64,000 bases of DNA, taken from Thermoanaerobacter ethanolicus JW 200. GTDB taxonomy: Bacteria > Bacillota > Thermoanaerobacteria > Thermoanaerobacterales > Thermoanaerobacteraceae. The DNA is taken from positions 1,115,001-1,179,000 of the forward strand of contig NZ_CP033580.1 in the NCBI RefSeq assembly GCF_003722315.1, read 5' to 3'. Below, in pieces: positions 29,741 to 43,944 of this stretch. A model generated the notes under the pieces. The model saw only the letters and a program-made list of their open reading frames with translations. It did not search any database and had not been told where the DNA came from. Made by a program: the position numbers and the translations under genes. Position 1 is the stretch's first letter. Each line of letters starts with the position of its first letter.

Positions 29741-29986
29741 ATGTTTAGCATATCGAGAGTTCAAAGAAAAATATTTTATTTGCTTTTGGGGGTAGTATGG
29801 TTTTCTACAGGATTTTATGCCATGTTTCATGATAGCTTCCTTAATGGCTTAAAAATAATGGCTTTTGGAAGTGCCTTTATGTTAATAGTGTTTGCAATAC
29901 AGACTTATGTCATAAAAATGATACAACTTTATGATAGCAACCTACAAAAACAACATAAAAAGCTTAAAAAGAAAAAAATGAAATAA
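29741..29986 (+). CDS. Small membrane protein of unknown function
   Basis: An 81-residue protein with two hydrophobic spans (about 12-27 and 38-60) and a very basic tail (KKLKKKKMK). GGAGATG precedes the start by about 9 bases, and it lies 13 bases after the regulator and 22 before the EIIB gene, so it is co-transcribed. I do not recognise it. Its place suggests a link to the PTS, which is inference. Confidence 0.7.
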   Translation: MFSISRVQRKIFYLLLGVVWFSTGFYAMFHDSFLNGLKIMAFGSAFMLIVFAIQTYVIKMIQLYDSNLQKQHKKLKKKKMK

Positions 29987-30008
29987 TCTTTGAAAGGAGG
30001 TGTTAAAA

Positions 30009-30335
30009 ATGGCAATAAGAGGAGTAATACTCTGCAGCTGGGGAGCAACTTCCAGTGCACTTGCTAAAAAAGTAACAGATGAAGCTAAAAAGCAAGGATT
30101 GGATGTTGTAGTAGATGCCGGCGGTACAGGAGAGTTTAAAAAGAAGGCAGAGGAATACGATGTAGCATTATTAGAACCACAAGTAAGACATCTCAAAAAA
30201 GAAATTGAATCAATCGCTTCTAAATACAATATCCCTGTTGATATAGTCGACATGCAGGCCTTTGCTATGATGGATGGCAAAAAAATATTAAATCAAATAA
30301 TTGAGCTTGCTAAAAAAAGTGGAAAAGAAGTTTAA
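30009..30335 (+). CDS. PTS EIIB component, lactose/cellobiose family
   Basis: A 108-residue cytosolic phosphocarrier. The phosphorylated Cys is in GVILCSWGATSS near residue 9, after which the Rossmann-like fold follows with LLEPQVRHLKKEIE. The start ATG 30009 is 6 bases after AAAGGAGGTG. It passes phosphate from EIIA to the sugar bound by EIIC, encoded next. Confidence 0.92.
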   Translation: MAIRGVILCSWGATSSALAKKVTDEAKKQGLDVVVDAGGTGEFKKKAEEYDVALLEPQVRHLKKEIESIASKYNIPVDIVDMQAFAMMDGKKILNQIIELAKKSGKEV

Positions 30336-30347
30336 GGAGGGAATAAA

Positions 30348-31664
30348 ATGAACGATAGGCTTTCAAATAATTGGTTTATGAAGTGGATGGAAGAATCTTT
30401 AATGCCAGTTCTTGCTCGTATAGCACAAAATGTGTATTTGCAGTCAATTAGAGACGCATTTTCAAGCTTTGCTTTGCCTGTGATTTTGACTGGTGCCCTT
30501 TTCTTAATTATAGCAAATCCACCAGAGGGAATTAATTGGGCACCTATACATGCATGGGCAAAAGCAGTAAAACCTATTGCAGCTCAAATCATGATACCTT
30601 TCCAACTTACTTTTGGGATAATGGCTATGATGGTAGCCTTTGGTACAGCTTATAGCCTTGCTACACGATGGGACCTCGACGAGACGATGACAGGAATTAT
30701 TTCAATGTTGGCATTTTTTATAACAAGCTTTCCTGCAACAGATGTGACAAAAGCTACTTTTGGAGATGTACTAAATTACCTCGGCGGTCAAGGCTTGTTT
30801 GTAGCAATAATAATAGGCATAATTACAGCAATAGTTGTGAGATTATTTAACAAAAGTGGTTTGGTAATAAAAATGCCTGAAGGTGTACCACCTTATGTGG
30901 TAAGAAGCTTCTTAGCATTAGTTCCTATGTTTGTAATGATAGTGTCAGCGTGGATTGTAGAATGGATTGTATGGGCAAACTTCCATATAACATTGCCACA
31001 ATTGGTGCTTGACTTATTTAAGCCCCTTGTTGCTGCATCAAATAGTTATCCTGCAGCTTTAGCTGAAATAATACTCATGATGCTTTTGTGGTCATTAGGA
31101 ATTCACGGTATGAATGTTGTTTCCTCAATTGCTTATCCTTTCTGGATGGCTCAATTGGCTGCAAATGCAGAGGCTGCAGCAAAAGGATTGCCTTTACCAG
31201 GTATTGTAACTGAACCTTTCTTCCATGTGTTTACCCACTTAGGCGGTTCAGGTACTACATGGCCTTTGACAATAATGTTTTTACTCTCTGCTTCTGCACA
31301 ACTTAGAACAATTGGAAGAGCTGAGCTTATACCTGCAATATTTAATATAAACGAACCATTGATTTTTGGTGCTCCTATTGTGTTAAATCCAATACTAATT
31401 ATTCCGTTTATATTAGCTCCAGCAGCTGTTGTAACAATAAATTACTTTGCCTTTGCTGTAAATTTAGTACCCAGACCTTTAATACAATTGCCTTTTACAG
31501 TTCCAGTTTTTATAAGCGGATTTTTATCTTCCGGTGGCCATTGGCAAGGAGCTTTGTTGCAGCTGGTAAATTTAATTGTAACAGCGATTATATACTATCC
31601 CTTCTTTAAAATGTATGAAGCTCAACTTTTAAAGAACGAAAAAGAAGTAAAAGACCAAGAATAA
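30348..31664 (+). CDS. PTS EIIC sugar permease, lactose/cellobiose family
   Basis: A 438-residue membrane permease. Many hydrophobic spans and the family segments FNINEPLIFGAPIVLNP near residue 330 (substrate-binding His/Asn-Glu-Pro loop) and HLGGSGTTWPL are visible. Between EIIB and EIIA genes with short gaps. No glycosidase gene is linked, so cellobiose, lactose or another beta-glycoside cannot be chosen. Confidence 0.92.
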   Translation: MNDRLSNNWFMKWMEESLMPVLARIAQNVYLQSIRDAFSSFALPVILTGALFLIIANPPEGINWAPIHAWAKAVKPIAAQIMIPFQLTFGIMAMMVAFGTAYSLATRWDLDETMTGIISMLAFFITSFPATDVTKATFGDVLNYLGGQGLFVAIIIGIITAIVVRLFNKSGLVIKMPEGVPPYVVRSFLALVPMFVMIVSAWIVEWIVWANFHITLPQLVLDLFKPLVAASNSYPAALAEIILMMLLWSLGIHGMNVVSSIAYPFWMAQLAANAEAAAKGLPLPGIVTEPFFHVFTHLGGSGTTWPLTIMFLLSASAQLRTIGRAELIPAIFNINEPLIFGAPIVLNPILIIPFILAPAAVVTINYFAFAVNLVPRPLIQLPFTVPVFISGFLSSGGHWQGALLQLVNLIVTAIIYYPFFKMYEAQLLKNEKEVKDQE

Positions 31665-31685
31665 TTTGTGATGGGAGTGAAACTA

Positions 31686-32003
31686 ATGGACTTAGAACAA
31701 ATAATATACAACTTAGTATTGCATGGAGGAAATGCAAGAGCGGAAGCTTATGAAGCATTGGATGCAGCCGAAAGAGGAGATTTTGAAGAAGCTGAGAAGC
31801 ATCTTGAAAAAGCAGATGAAGAGTTTTATGAAGGGCATAAATACCAAAATATGCTGACACAAGGAGAGCAAAGTGAAGCTCCTAATTTCCTAGTAATTCA
31901 TGCTCAAGACCAGCTTATGACAGCTCTTGCTGAAAAAAACTTAATAAAAAGAATGATTGAACTCTATAAAAGAGTCAATCAATTAGAAAAAAGACAAAAA
32001 TAA
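31686..32003 (+). CDS. PTS EIIA component, lactose/cellobiose family
   Basis: A 105-residue three-helix protein. The phosphorylated His is in LVIHAQDQLMTA near residue 76, with an NARAEAYEAL segment near the start as in LacF/CelC. ATG 31686 is selected because GATGGGAGTG lies 6-15 bases upstream; two earlier in-frame starts overlap that site. Last gene of the operon, with a terminator 12 bases on. Confidence 0.92.
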   Translation: MDLEQIIYNLVLHGGNARAEAYEALDAAERGDFEEAEKHLEKADEEFYEGHKYQNMLTQGEQSEAPNFLVIHAQDQLMTALAEKNLIKRMIELYKRVNQLEKRQK

Positions 32004-32014
32004 GCAGCTACTTA

Positions 32015-32044
32015 CTACCCGGAAATCCGGGTAGTATTTTTTAT
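32015..32044 (+). terminator. Terminator of the PTS operon
   Basis: CTACCCGGA/TCCGGGTAG stem followed by TATTTTTTAT. Confidence 0.88.
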
Positions 32045-32307
32045 AATTATACCATCATTTTTCATTTTTGTCATCTACTCTTGCTATTCTAAACAATCCT
32101 TTTACTTTGCCTTCTTAAGGGGTGGCAAAGCAAAACCATGAAATTCACTATCTGATATTGGAAATACCGCCCTTTTGTCTACAATATCACTTACATCTTG
32201 ATTTTGTATACGTTATAAAAAATCACTTTAAAGTATTGAAATTTATCTGTGTATTAAGTACAATATATTTGTAAACAATTAAATTATTTTTGAAAGAGGG
32301 ATTGGTT
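32045..32307. other. Non-coding gap
   Basis: AT-rich. A 36-codon open stretch on the minus strand (32105-32212) has a protein-like composition but no start codon or ribosome site, possibly a relic. The promoter of the next gene should lie near 32250-32275, but no strong hexamers are seen. Confidence 0.5.
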
Positions 32308-32610
32308 ATGTACGAATCCAAAATTAAGGATGAACTGGTAGACCAGTTATTTGAGGCCATTTTAAAACTTAAAAACATAGAGGAATGTTACAGGTTTTTT
32401 GAAGATATTGCTACAATAAATGAAATAAAGGCATTAGCGCAGAGATTGGAAGTTGCAAAAATGCTTTGCCAAAAGAAGACTTACATAGAAATTGCAGAAA
32501 AGACAGGAGCAAGTACTGCTACCATAAGCAGAGTAAATAGGGCATTGAATTATGGAGCAAATGGATATAAAATTATATTAGATAGATTAGAAACAGAATC
32601 CCGGGATTAA
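32308..32610 (+). CDS. yerC: YerC/TrpR-like DNA-binding protein
   Basis: A 100-residue protein of the YerC/YecD (TrpR superfamily) group. The helix-turn-helix is visible as TYIEIAEKTGASTATISRVNRAL (split: TYIEIAEKTGAS then TATISRVNRAL) at about residues 62-84. In Bacillus the homologue lies beside pcrB-pcrA-ligA, the same order as here. Its target is unknown. ATG 32308 has GAAAGAGGG 8 bases before. A weak terminator overlaps its end. Confidence 0.88.
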   Translation: MYESKIKDELVDQLFEAILKLKNIEECYRFFEDIATINEIKALAQRLEVAKMLCQKKTYIEIAEKTGASTATISRVNRALNYGANGYKIILDRLETESRD

Positions 32611-32623
32611 AACCGGGCTTTTT
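32598..32623 (+). terminator. Terminator after yerC-like gene
   Basis: CCCGG/CCGGG with an 8-base loop and a T-run; the stem starts in the last codons. Confidence 0.75.
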
Positions 32624-32647
32624 TAAGACTAAATTGGAGTGAAAAAA

Positions 32648-36789
<4,142 letters not shown>

Positions 36790-36863
36790 AAACTCTATCC
36801 TTCAAAAAATATGTTTTTGTGGTAAACTATAAGATGTGAATAATAAAGGAAAGGTGTGGTAAC

Positions 36864-37151
36864 ATGGCTATTAGCAGGAGCGAAGTTGAGCATGTGGCTA
36901 AACTGGCCCGTCTCAAATTTTCGCAAGAGGAAATAGAAGAGTTTACAGTGCAACTGAGCAAAATTATCGACTATGTAAACAAATTAAACGAATTGGACAC
37001 TGAAAATGTAGAGCCTACAGCTCATATAGTGCCGATCCATAATGTATTTAGAGAAGACGAAGTAAAGCCTTCAATGGACAGAGACAAAATATTGATGAAT
37101 GCACCTTATAAAGAGAACGGCTGTTTTAAAGTGCCAAAGATTATAGAATGA
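36864..37151 (+). CDS. gatC: Asp/Glu-tRNA amidotransferase subunit C
   Basis: A 95-residue subunit that links GatA and GatB. Recognised by VEHVAKLARLKFSQEEIEEF near the start and NELDTENVEPTAH. AAAGGTGTGG ribosome site. First gene of gatCAB, 12 bases before gatA. Confidence 0.96.
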   Translation: MAISRSEVEHVAKLARLKFSQEEIEEFTVQLSKIIDYVNKLNELDTENVEPTAHIVPIHNVFREDEVKPSMDRDKILMNAPYKENGCFKVPKIIE

Positions 37152-37163
37152 GGAGGTACATAA

Positions 37164-38630
37164 ATGGAATTATATAGTTTGACAATTCACGAACTTAGAG
37201 AACTTCTCAAAAAGAGAGAAGTCAGCGCTTTGGAAGTGACAAAATCCTATCTTGAAAGAATAAAAGAAGTAGAACCTAAAATAGATGCTCTTGTCACAAT
37301 TACAGAGGATTTTGCCTTGCAAAAAGCAAAAGAGGCAGATGAGAAAATCAAAAAGGGAGAGGACACGGCCCTTACAGGCATTCCTGTCATAATAAAGGAC
37401 AACATTTCTACTGAGGGAATAAAAACCACTTGTTCTTCTAAGATGCTAGAAAACTATATTCCTCCCTATAATGCTACAGTAGTGGAAAAATTACTAGAAG
37501 AAGGAGTGATAATTTTAGGAAAATCCAATTTAGACGAATTTGCAATGGGGTCTTCTACAGAAAATTCCGCTTTTAAAACTACAAAAAATCCTTGGGACTT
37601 ATCCCGTGTTCCAGGAGGGTCTTCTGGTGGTTCTGCAGCAGCTATAGCGGCAGACGAGGCGGCTTTTGCTTTGGGTTCAGATACAGGTGGTTCTATAAGA
37701 CAACCAGCTTCTTTATGCGGTGTAGTAGGGATGAAACCTACTTATGGATTGGTGTCAAGATATGGCCTTGTAGCTTTTGCCTCTTCCCTTGACCAGATTG
37801 GGCCCTTTACAAAAGATGTTACAGACTGTGCTATTGTATTAAATACAATTATAGGGCATGACCCAAAAGACTCCACCTCTTTAAAAATAGACAAGCCTGA
37901 TTACACTTTTTATCTCAAAGAAGATATTAAAGGTTTGAGGATAGGAGTGGCTAAAGAATTTTTTGGCGAGGGAATAGAAGAAGGGGTAAAAGAAACTGTA
38001 CAAGAATCCATAAAAGTTTTACAGGATTTAGGAGCAGAAATCATAGATATATCTATTCCTTATGTAGAATATGCTCTTCCAGCTTATTATATAATCGCTT
38101 CGGCAGAGGCTAGTTCCAACCTTGCAAGGTATGATGGCATAAGATACGGCCATATTGCAGAAAAATATGAAGATTTGATTGACATGTACATGGTTACGAG
38201 AAGCGAAGGATTTGGCAAAGAAGTAAAGAGAAGGATAATGCTAGGGACTTATGCTTTAAGCTCTGGCTATTATGATGCTTATTACAAAAAAGCATTAAAG
38301 GTCAGAACTCTCATTAAAAATGACTTTGAAAAAGCTTTTGAAAAATGCGATGTAATAATAGGTCCAACAAGTCCTACTGTAGCTTTTAAAATTGGAGAAA
38401 GGGCAAACGACCCGTTAGCCATGTATTTAGCGGATATATACACTGTATCGGTTAACATAGCGGGGCTCCCTGGCATATCCATACCTTGTGGTCTTTCAGA
38501 TGGCTTACCTGTTGGACTTCAGATAATTGGCAGACATTTTGACGAAGGGAAAATATTAAATGTCGCTTATGCCTTTGAACAAGCTAACAAATTTAATGCT
38601 AAACCACAGGCCATAGGAGGTGCAAGATAA
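37164..38630 (+). CDS. gatA: Asp/Glu-tRNA amidotransferase subunit A
   Basis: A 488-residue amidase that frees ammonia from glutamine to convert Glu-tRNA(Gln) or Asp-tRNA(Asn). The Ser-cisSer-Lys triad is in PVIIKDN near residue 78, [12 protein letters not shown] near 152 and [11 protein letters not shown] near 175. The stop overlaps the gatB start by one base (TAATG). Confidence 0.98.
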   Translation: MELYSLTIHELRELLKKREVSALEVTKSYLERIKEVEPKIDALVTITEDFALQKAKEADEKIKKGEDTALTGIPVIIKDNISTEGIKTTCSSKMLENYIPPYNATVVEKLLEEGVIILGKSNLDEFAMGSSTENSAFKTTKNPWDLSRVPGGSSGGSAAAIAADEAAFALGSDTGGSIRQPASLCGVVGMKPTYGLVSRYGLVAFASSLDQIGPFTKDVTDCAIVLNTIIGHDPKDSTSLKIDKPDYTFYLKEDIKGLRIGVAKEFFGEGIEEGVKETVQESIKVLQDLGAEIIDISIPYVEYALPAYYIIASAEASSNLARYDGIRYGHIAEKYEDLIDMYMVTRSEGFGKEVKRRIMLGTYALSSGYYDAYYKKALKVRTLIKNDFEKAFEKCDVIIGPTSPTVAFKIGERANDPLAMYLADIYTVSVNIAGLPGISIPCGLSDGLPVGLQIIGRHFDEGKILNVAYAFEQANKFNAKPQAIGGAR

Positions 38631-40057
38631 TGAAGTACGAAGCAGTGATTGGCTTAGAGGTCCATGCCGAACTTTTGACAGAGAGCAAAATCTTTTGTAG
38701 CTGTACTACCAAATTTGGCGGTGAACCTAATACCCACGTATGTCCGGTATGTCTTGGACTTCCCGGCACTTTACCAGTTTTAAATAAAAAAGTTGTAGAA
38801 TATGCTGTAAGAGCGGGACTTGCTTTAAACTGCACAATTGCAAACTTCAGCAAGATGGACAGAAAAAACTACTTTTATCCTGACTTACCCAAAGCTTATC
38901 AAATTTCTCAATATGACCTTCCCTTGTGCAGCAACGGGTATGTAGAAATTGAAGTAGATGGGCAGACAAAGAAAATAGGAATAAAGAGGATACACATTGA
39001 AGAAGATGCTGGAAAGTTGCTACATGAAAATACAGATGGTTCTTTAGTAGATTACAACCGTGCAGGAGTGCCTCTCATTGAAATAGTTTCTGAACCAGAT
39101 ATGTCTACACCCGAAGAAGCTTATCAATACTTAACAAAATTAAAGAGCATTTTAGAGTATACCGAAGTTTCTGACTGCAAAATGCAGGAAGGTTCTTTAA
39201 GAGTTGATACAAATGTGTCTGTGAGGCCTGTGGGAAGTACTGAATTAGGGACAAAAATAGAGCTTAAAAATTTAAACTCTTTTAAAGCCGTTCAAAAGGC
39301 GTTGGAATATGAAATAAAAAGACAGATAAAAGTCTTAGAAGAAGGCGGAACAATAGTACAAGAGACAAGAAGATGGAATGAGTCAAAAGGAATTACTGAG
39401 CCTATGAGGACAAAAGAAGAAGCTCATGACTACAGGTATTTCCCTGAACCAGATTTAGTTCCAATAATTGTAACAGATGAGTGGAAAGAAGAGATTAGAA
39501 AGTCTTTGCCTGAAATGCCACACCACAAGAGAGAAAGATTTATTGCTGAGTACGGTTTGCCTGAATATGATGCTAAAATTATAACTTCTTCAAAGAAAAT
39601 GGCCGACTTTTTTGAAAAGTGCGTTCTCGAATATGATTCTCCAAAGACTGTAAGCAATTGGCTTATGGGAGAATTTTCTCGCCTCATGAATGAGACAGGA
39701 AAAGAAATAGACGAAGTACCAGTAACACCGCAAATGTTAGTAAAGTTGCTTAAATTAATTGATAACGGTGTGATAAGCGGATCCATTGCTAAAACTGTTT
39801 TTGAAGAGATGTTTGGTACAGGGAAAGAGCCAGAGGTAATAGTAGAAGAAAAAGGATTGAAACAGATAGCTAATGAGAATGAATTAAGAGAAATTATCAA
39901 AAAAGTCATAGCAGAAAATCCTAAATCAGTAGAGGATTACAAAAACGGCAAAGAGAAAGCAATGGGCTTTTTAGTAGGGCAAGTTATGAAGGCGACAAAA
40001 GGAAAAGCAAATCCTCAGCTTACTAATCAAATCTTAAAAGAAGAATTGTCGAAATAA
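38630..40057 (+). CDS. gatB: Asp/Glu-tRNA amidotransferase subunit B
   Basis: A 475-residue kinase/tRNA-binding subunit. N-terminal [15 protein letters not shown], zinc-type Cys pairs in CSCTTKFGG and [22 protein letters not shown], and a C-terminal YqeY-like tail ([17 protein letters not shown]). Its stop is immediately followed by the terminator hairpin that flanks repeat copy B. Confidence 0.98.
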   Translation: MKYEAVIGLEVHAELLTESKIFCSCTTKFGGEPNTHVCPVCLGLPGTLPVLNKKVVEYAVRAGLALNCTIANFSKMDRKNYFYPDLPKAYQISQYDLPLCSNGYVEIEVDGQTKKIGIKRIHIEEDAGKLLHENTDGSLVDYNRAGVPLIEIVSEPDMSTPEEAYQYLTKLKSILEYTEVSDCKMQEGSLRVDTNVSVRPVGSTELGTKIELKNLNSFKAVQKALEYEIKRQIKVLEEGGTIVQETRRWNESKGITEPMRTKEEAHDYRYFPEPDLVPIIVTDEWKEEIRKSLPEMPHHKRERFIAEYGLPEYDAKIITSSKKMADFFEKCVLEYDSPKTVSNWLMGEFSRLMNETGKEIDEVPVTPQMLVKLLKLIDNGVISGSIAKTVFEEMFGTGKEPEVIVEEKGLKQIANENELREIIKKVIAENPKSVEDYKNGKEKAMGFLVGQVMKATKGKANPQLTNQILKEELSK

Positions 40058-40081
40058 GTAGCCTACACAAAGTGTAGGCTA

Positions 40082-40347
40082 CAGTTTGTTGACAAAGTTA
40101 AAAAATATTCAAAGGAGATATTTTGCATCGTCGCTCCGATGTTTCAAAGCGACAAAACTAAAGCTCGTCCTTCGGGCTCCGGCAGGGTACCGGGCACAAT
40201 CGGCATCCATGCCTTAAGGTGCCCGCCTTCGCCATCCGTGGCTACGGCCCTGCCTCCACCCTCGGTCTTGTTAAGTTTTGTTGACGCTTTGTAACAAGTC
40301 GCTCCTTATGCAAAATATCTCCTTTACGAAAGTTTGTCTACAGTCTG
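40082..40347 (+). repeat. Terminator-flanked structured element, copy B
   Basis: 266 bp, nearly the same as copy A, with CAGTTTGTTGACAAA at the left end and TTTGTCTACAGTCTG at the right. It is flanked by the direct repeat TAGCCTACAC-AAA-GTGTAGGCTA at 40059-40081 and 40348-40370, itself a hairpin; only the right copy has T residues after it. The flanking hairpin differs from that of copy A, so it belongs to the target. The element kept gatB with a working terminator. Confidence 0.82.
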
Positions 40348-40376
40348 TAGCCTACACAAAGTGTAGGCTATTTTTT
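40348..40376 (+). terminator. gatB terminator, duplicated around copy B
   Basis: TAGCCTACAC/GTGTAGGCTA, 3-base loop, TTTTTT. The intron starts 3 bases later. Confidence 0.87.
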
Positions 40377-41595
40377 ATGTGCGCCCGGCATGGGCGATAA
40401 CTAGGCGGTGAAAGTCCGCTGTGGGCTTGGTAGTGGGAACCACTAGCCAAGAGCAAGGGTGTCCATCGTGAGGTGGAATCTGAAGGAAGCTTAAGGCAAA
40501 ATCTCGGTCTGATGAACAAGAACCAGATAAGAGGCTGAATTGGGATGGATGAGTTTGCGTAACAAAACGAAGTCCAACACTACCCGAATCCCATACAGTA
40601 AATCTGGCAGATAGATGAGATGAAAGTTATCGTTCTTACCCGGGGAGGTCTCAAGGATAAGTCATGGAAGTAAAATCTGAAGTGACAACCCATGCAGTGA
40701 TGTATGGCTGAACCTTGAGAAGTCAGCAGAGGTCATAGTACTTATCTAGACATGAATAGATAAGGAAGGACCGAACGTTAGGAGGTTTTGGAAATCTTAT
40801 GGACTCGAAAGATATGCAGAGACTGCAGACAACTCAACAAAGAGGCTATCCGTTGAATAGAGAAATGGAATTTCAAAAGACAACGGAAGTGCATAGTATA
40901 TCATCGGCGTCGGAAGATGGAAGAAACGAGGTACAAAGATATACCGGCAAGATGCTTGAAATGATAGTAGAACGAGGGAACATGGAAGCAGCATACAAGC
41001 GCGTTGTTGCAAATAAAGGAAGCCATGGAGTCGATGGGATGGAAGTAGATGAACTTCTACCGTATCTCAAAGAAAACTGGGCAACCATAAAACAACAACT
41101 GCTGGAGGGGAAATACAAACCACAACCAGTGCGAAGAGTAGAAATTCCCAAACCAGATGGAGGAGTAAGACTACTAGGAATACCTACAGTACTAGACAGA
41201 CTAATACAACAAGCAATAGCCCAAATACTAAATAAAGTCTACAACCATACATTTTCTGATAGCAGTTATGGATTCAGACCAGGACGCAGTGCAAAAGACG
41301 CAATAAAAGCCGCAGAAGCATACATAAATGAAGGATACACATGGGTTGTAGATATGGACTTAGAAAAGTTCTTTGACAGAGTAAACCACGACATAATAAT
41401 GTCCAAACTAGAAAAGCGGATAGGAGATAAAAGGGTACTAAAGTTAACACGAAAATAGACTATCTAAAAGGAGAATTTTGAACATTGACAACTGCATAGG
41501 CTTAAACATCCAGCCAGAAAAAAGGTAATAAATATTAAACCAATGCTTTAAAAGCATCAGCTGGGAATTTTTGTAAAGTTATCTAATTATACTAC

Positions 41596-42848
41596 TTAAA
41601 TTTGGGACACTGTTACTTCTAAACCCAACTTGCGAGCTTCGTTAATAATCCGTTTAACGCGAATTATTTCCTGTTTCTTTCGCACTTCATCGAAAATTCT
41701 TTCATCATAGTCAGTGTTATTTTTAAGCATAGTATAAATGATAACTAATATTTTCCTGGCAAGTGCTACTACCGCTTTTTTTGTACCACGGCGCTGCTTT
41801 ACTTTCCAATACCATGTGGCAAGATATGAATCCCTTATGCGGGTTATACTCCATGCTACTTCACACAGTATCCTCTTTATATAAGTGTTTCCTTTTGTTA
41901 CTCGAGTGGACTTTTTTTTCCCGCACTTTCATTATTACCGGGACTTAATCCTGCCCATGAGCAAATGTGCTCTGCAGTCTTGAATTTATCCATATCTGTA
42001 CCTATTTCAGCAATTATTGCAGCAGCTGCCGTTACATCTATGCCAGGTATTCCATCTAGCTGTTCAATCTGTCTCTTGTATTTTTCAATCTCAGCATTAA
42101 TACTCTCTTCTATCTCATAAAGATGTTTATACGTTTCATCTAAATGATTGAGTAAAAGCTTTAAAAATTCTCTTTGATGCTTATTCATTCTACCATTAAT
42201 TGATAGCTTTATGTCTTCTATTTTACTGCGTGCTCTCCCTCTTACATAATTTTCAACTTCTTTAGCTGTTATACTTCCATGCTCTGCTATATGGTCTATT
42301 ATCGCTCTACCTGATACGCCAAATATATCTGTCAAAAAATTTGAAAGCTTAAATCCACAGCTTTGTAAATGCTTCTCTATACGATTTTTTTGAGAAGATA
42401 TCTCTTCAATTATGCTTTTGCGATATCTCGTAAGGTTGCGTAATTCTCGAATTTCTTGCGGAGGAATAAAGCTTCCACTTAAAAGACCAGCTCTTAATAA
42501 AGTAGCAATCCATTCTGCATCTTTCATATCAGTTTTTTTACCGGGTACATTCTTCATATGTTTTGCATTAGCTACTATGATTGATATGTTACCATCAAAA
42601 GCACTTTCGAGTACGTTATATACGGGTTGCCAGTATATCCCTGTACTCTCCATGGCAACATGATGACAGTTTTCTGTTTCAAGCCATGTTTTTAATTCTT
42701 CAAGGTCTTTTAATAAAGTGGAAAATGTTCTTATCGTTTTTTCCGGCTTTTCATCATTGACAGAACCTTTAAGCAAACAAGCCACTATTGTTTCTTTGTG
42801 AACATCTAGTCCACAGCAAACTTCTAGTAAATCCTGCATTTTCTTCAC
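41596..42848 (-). CDS. IS110-type DEDD transposase, with a frame change at A8
   Basis: The first 310 or so codons (from ATG 42848) form a DEDD RuvC-like domain (GLDVHKETI at the start, VANAKHMKNVPGKKTDMKDAEW split at VANAKHMKNV) and the start of the Transposase_20 domain (LDGIPGIDVTAAAAIIAEIG, ICSWAGLSPGNNESAG, with the likely catalytic Ser). At a run of eight A (minus strand, about 41911-41918) the reading ends as KKSPLE-stop. A -1 shift continues as KKSTRVTKGNTYIKRILCEV and on to a stop at 41596, giving about 417 residues, the normal length. It is either a frameshift mutation or programmed/slippage expression. Confidence 0.85.
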
Positions 42849-43106
42849 TCCTGTTAAATTTATTACAGGGTTGATTACCTGAGAAAAATAAGAAACTTAA
42901 CACCCGTGCTGTTCCCATATTGCCTTAATATGGGGCGACAATTGGTTGTGCTCAAAGGTAATCAAGTTAGGTTAATTCACGAGGTATTAATCCATCAGCA
43001 TTAAATCAACCTTTGACCCTGTTAATTTTAGTTTACCAAAAAACTAGTTTCTTGCAACTTGAAAATTTATTTTCATCTATGGTTGTGCTTTGTTAAGCAT
43101 GGAGGG
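42849..43106 (-). ncRNA. Candidate IS110 bridge RNA region
   Basis: The 258 bases between the element end and the transposase start are where IS110-subgroup elements encode their bridge RNA. Read on the minus strand there is a strong hairpin CCCATATT/AATATGGG and two loops. TTAATAC (minus strand, 42984-42990) is complementary to the target segment GTATTAA, and a nearby ATTAAC (42971-42976 region) equals the target across the junction. A GTGTTAA copy of the other element end is near 42899-42906. Matches this short could be chance; the position is the stronger evidence. Confidence 0.5.
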
Positions 43107-43944
43107 TTAATACGAAGATACCTAGAATCAGGAGTAATGATAAACGGAATCAAAGTATCAACAGAAGAAGGGACACCCCAAGGAGGGCCATTAAGTCCCC
43201 TATTAGCAAACATAATGTTGGACGAACTAGACAAAGAACTTGAGAAACGAGGGCATAAATTCTGCCGATATGCAGATGACTGCAACATATATGTAAAAAG
43301 CAGGTCTGCAGGAGACAGAGTAATGAAGAGCATAAAGAAATTCATAGAAAGCAAATTAAAACTAAAAGTCAACGAAGCAAAAAGTGCTGTAGATAGACCA
43401 TGGAGAAGAAAATTTCTTGGATTTTCATTCTATACAAAAGAAAACGAAGTAAGAATAAGAATCCATGAAAAATCCATCAAAAGGTTTAAGGAAAAAGTAA
43501 GAGAAATAACCAATCGGAACAAGGGAATAAGCATGGAAAACAGAATAAAAAGACTAAATCAAATAACAACAGGATGGGTCAACTATTTTGGATTAGCAGA
43601 CGCGAAAAGCATAATGAAAACCCTTGACGAATGGATAAGGCGAAGACTAAGGGCATGTATATGGAAACAATGGAAGAAGATAAAAACGAAGCATGATAAC
43701 TTAGTAAAACTAGGAGTAGAAGAACAAAAAGCCTGGGAATACGCCAATACAAGGAAAGGCTACTGGAGAATATCCAATAGCCCAATCCTAAATAAGACTC
43801 TTACAAATAAATACTTTGAAAGCATAGGTTATAAGAGTTTATCCCAAAGATATCTAATTGTACACAATTCCTAATGAACCGCCGTATACCGAACGGTACG
43901 TACGGTGGTGTGAGAGGACGCTGAATAAAATAATTATTCAGCTC

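Larger units (their letters stand above)
41448..43110 (-). mobile_element. IS110-family insertion sequence
   Basis: The ends are defined by comparing the two introns. The uninterrupted site reads AAAGTTAATACG; here AAAGTTAA is followed by the element at 41448 and TTAATACG resumes at 43107. Up to four bases (TTAA) could be the shared core, so the ends are known only to within that. There are no terminal inverted repeats and no longer target duplication, as expected for this family. The transposase is on the minus strand with about 260 non-coding bases before it and 150 after. Confidence 0.88.
40799..43874 (+). pseudogene. ltrA: Group II intron reverse transcriptase, interrupted
   Basis: The N-terminal 217 codons (40799 to about 41447) and the C-terminal part (from about 43107 to 43874, with YADD) match the intact protein at 2361. 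The IS110 element lies between them after VLKLTRK, the last residues being read from the IS junction. Not functional as a single protein; splicing of this copy would need the enzyme of the first copy in trans. Confidence 0.9.

Noticed and set aside
32110-32190. GGCAAAGCAAAACC stretch resembling part of a c-di-GMP-I riboswitch
   Set aside because: Only the short motif fits; the two helices and the tetraloop/receptor are missing and it is far from a suitable gene.
32105-32212. 36 open codons on the minus strand with protein-like composition
   Set aside because: No start codon, no ribosome site, stops on both sides and no recognised family; kept only as a note in the gap.
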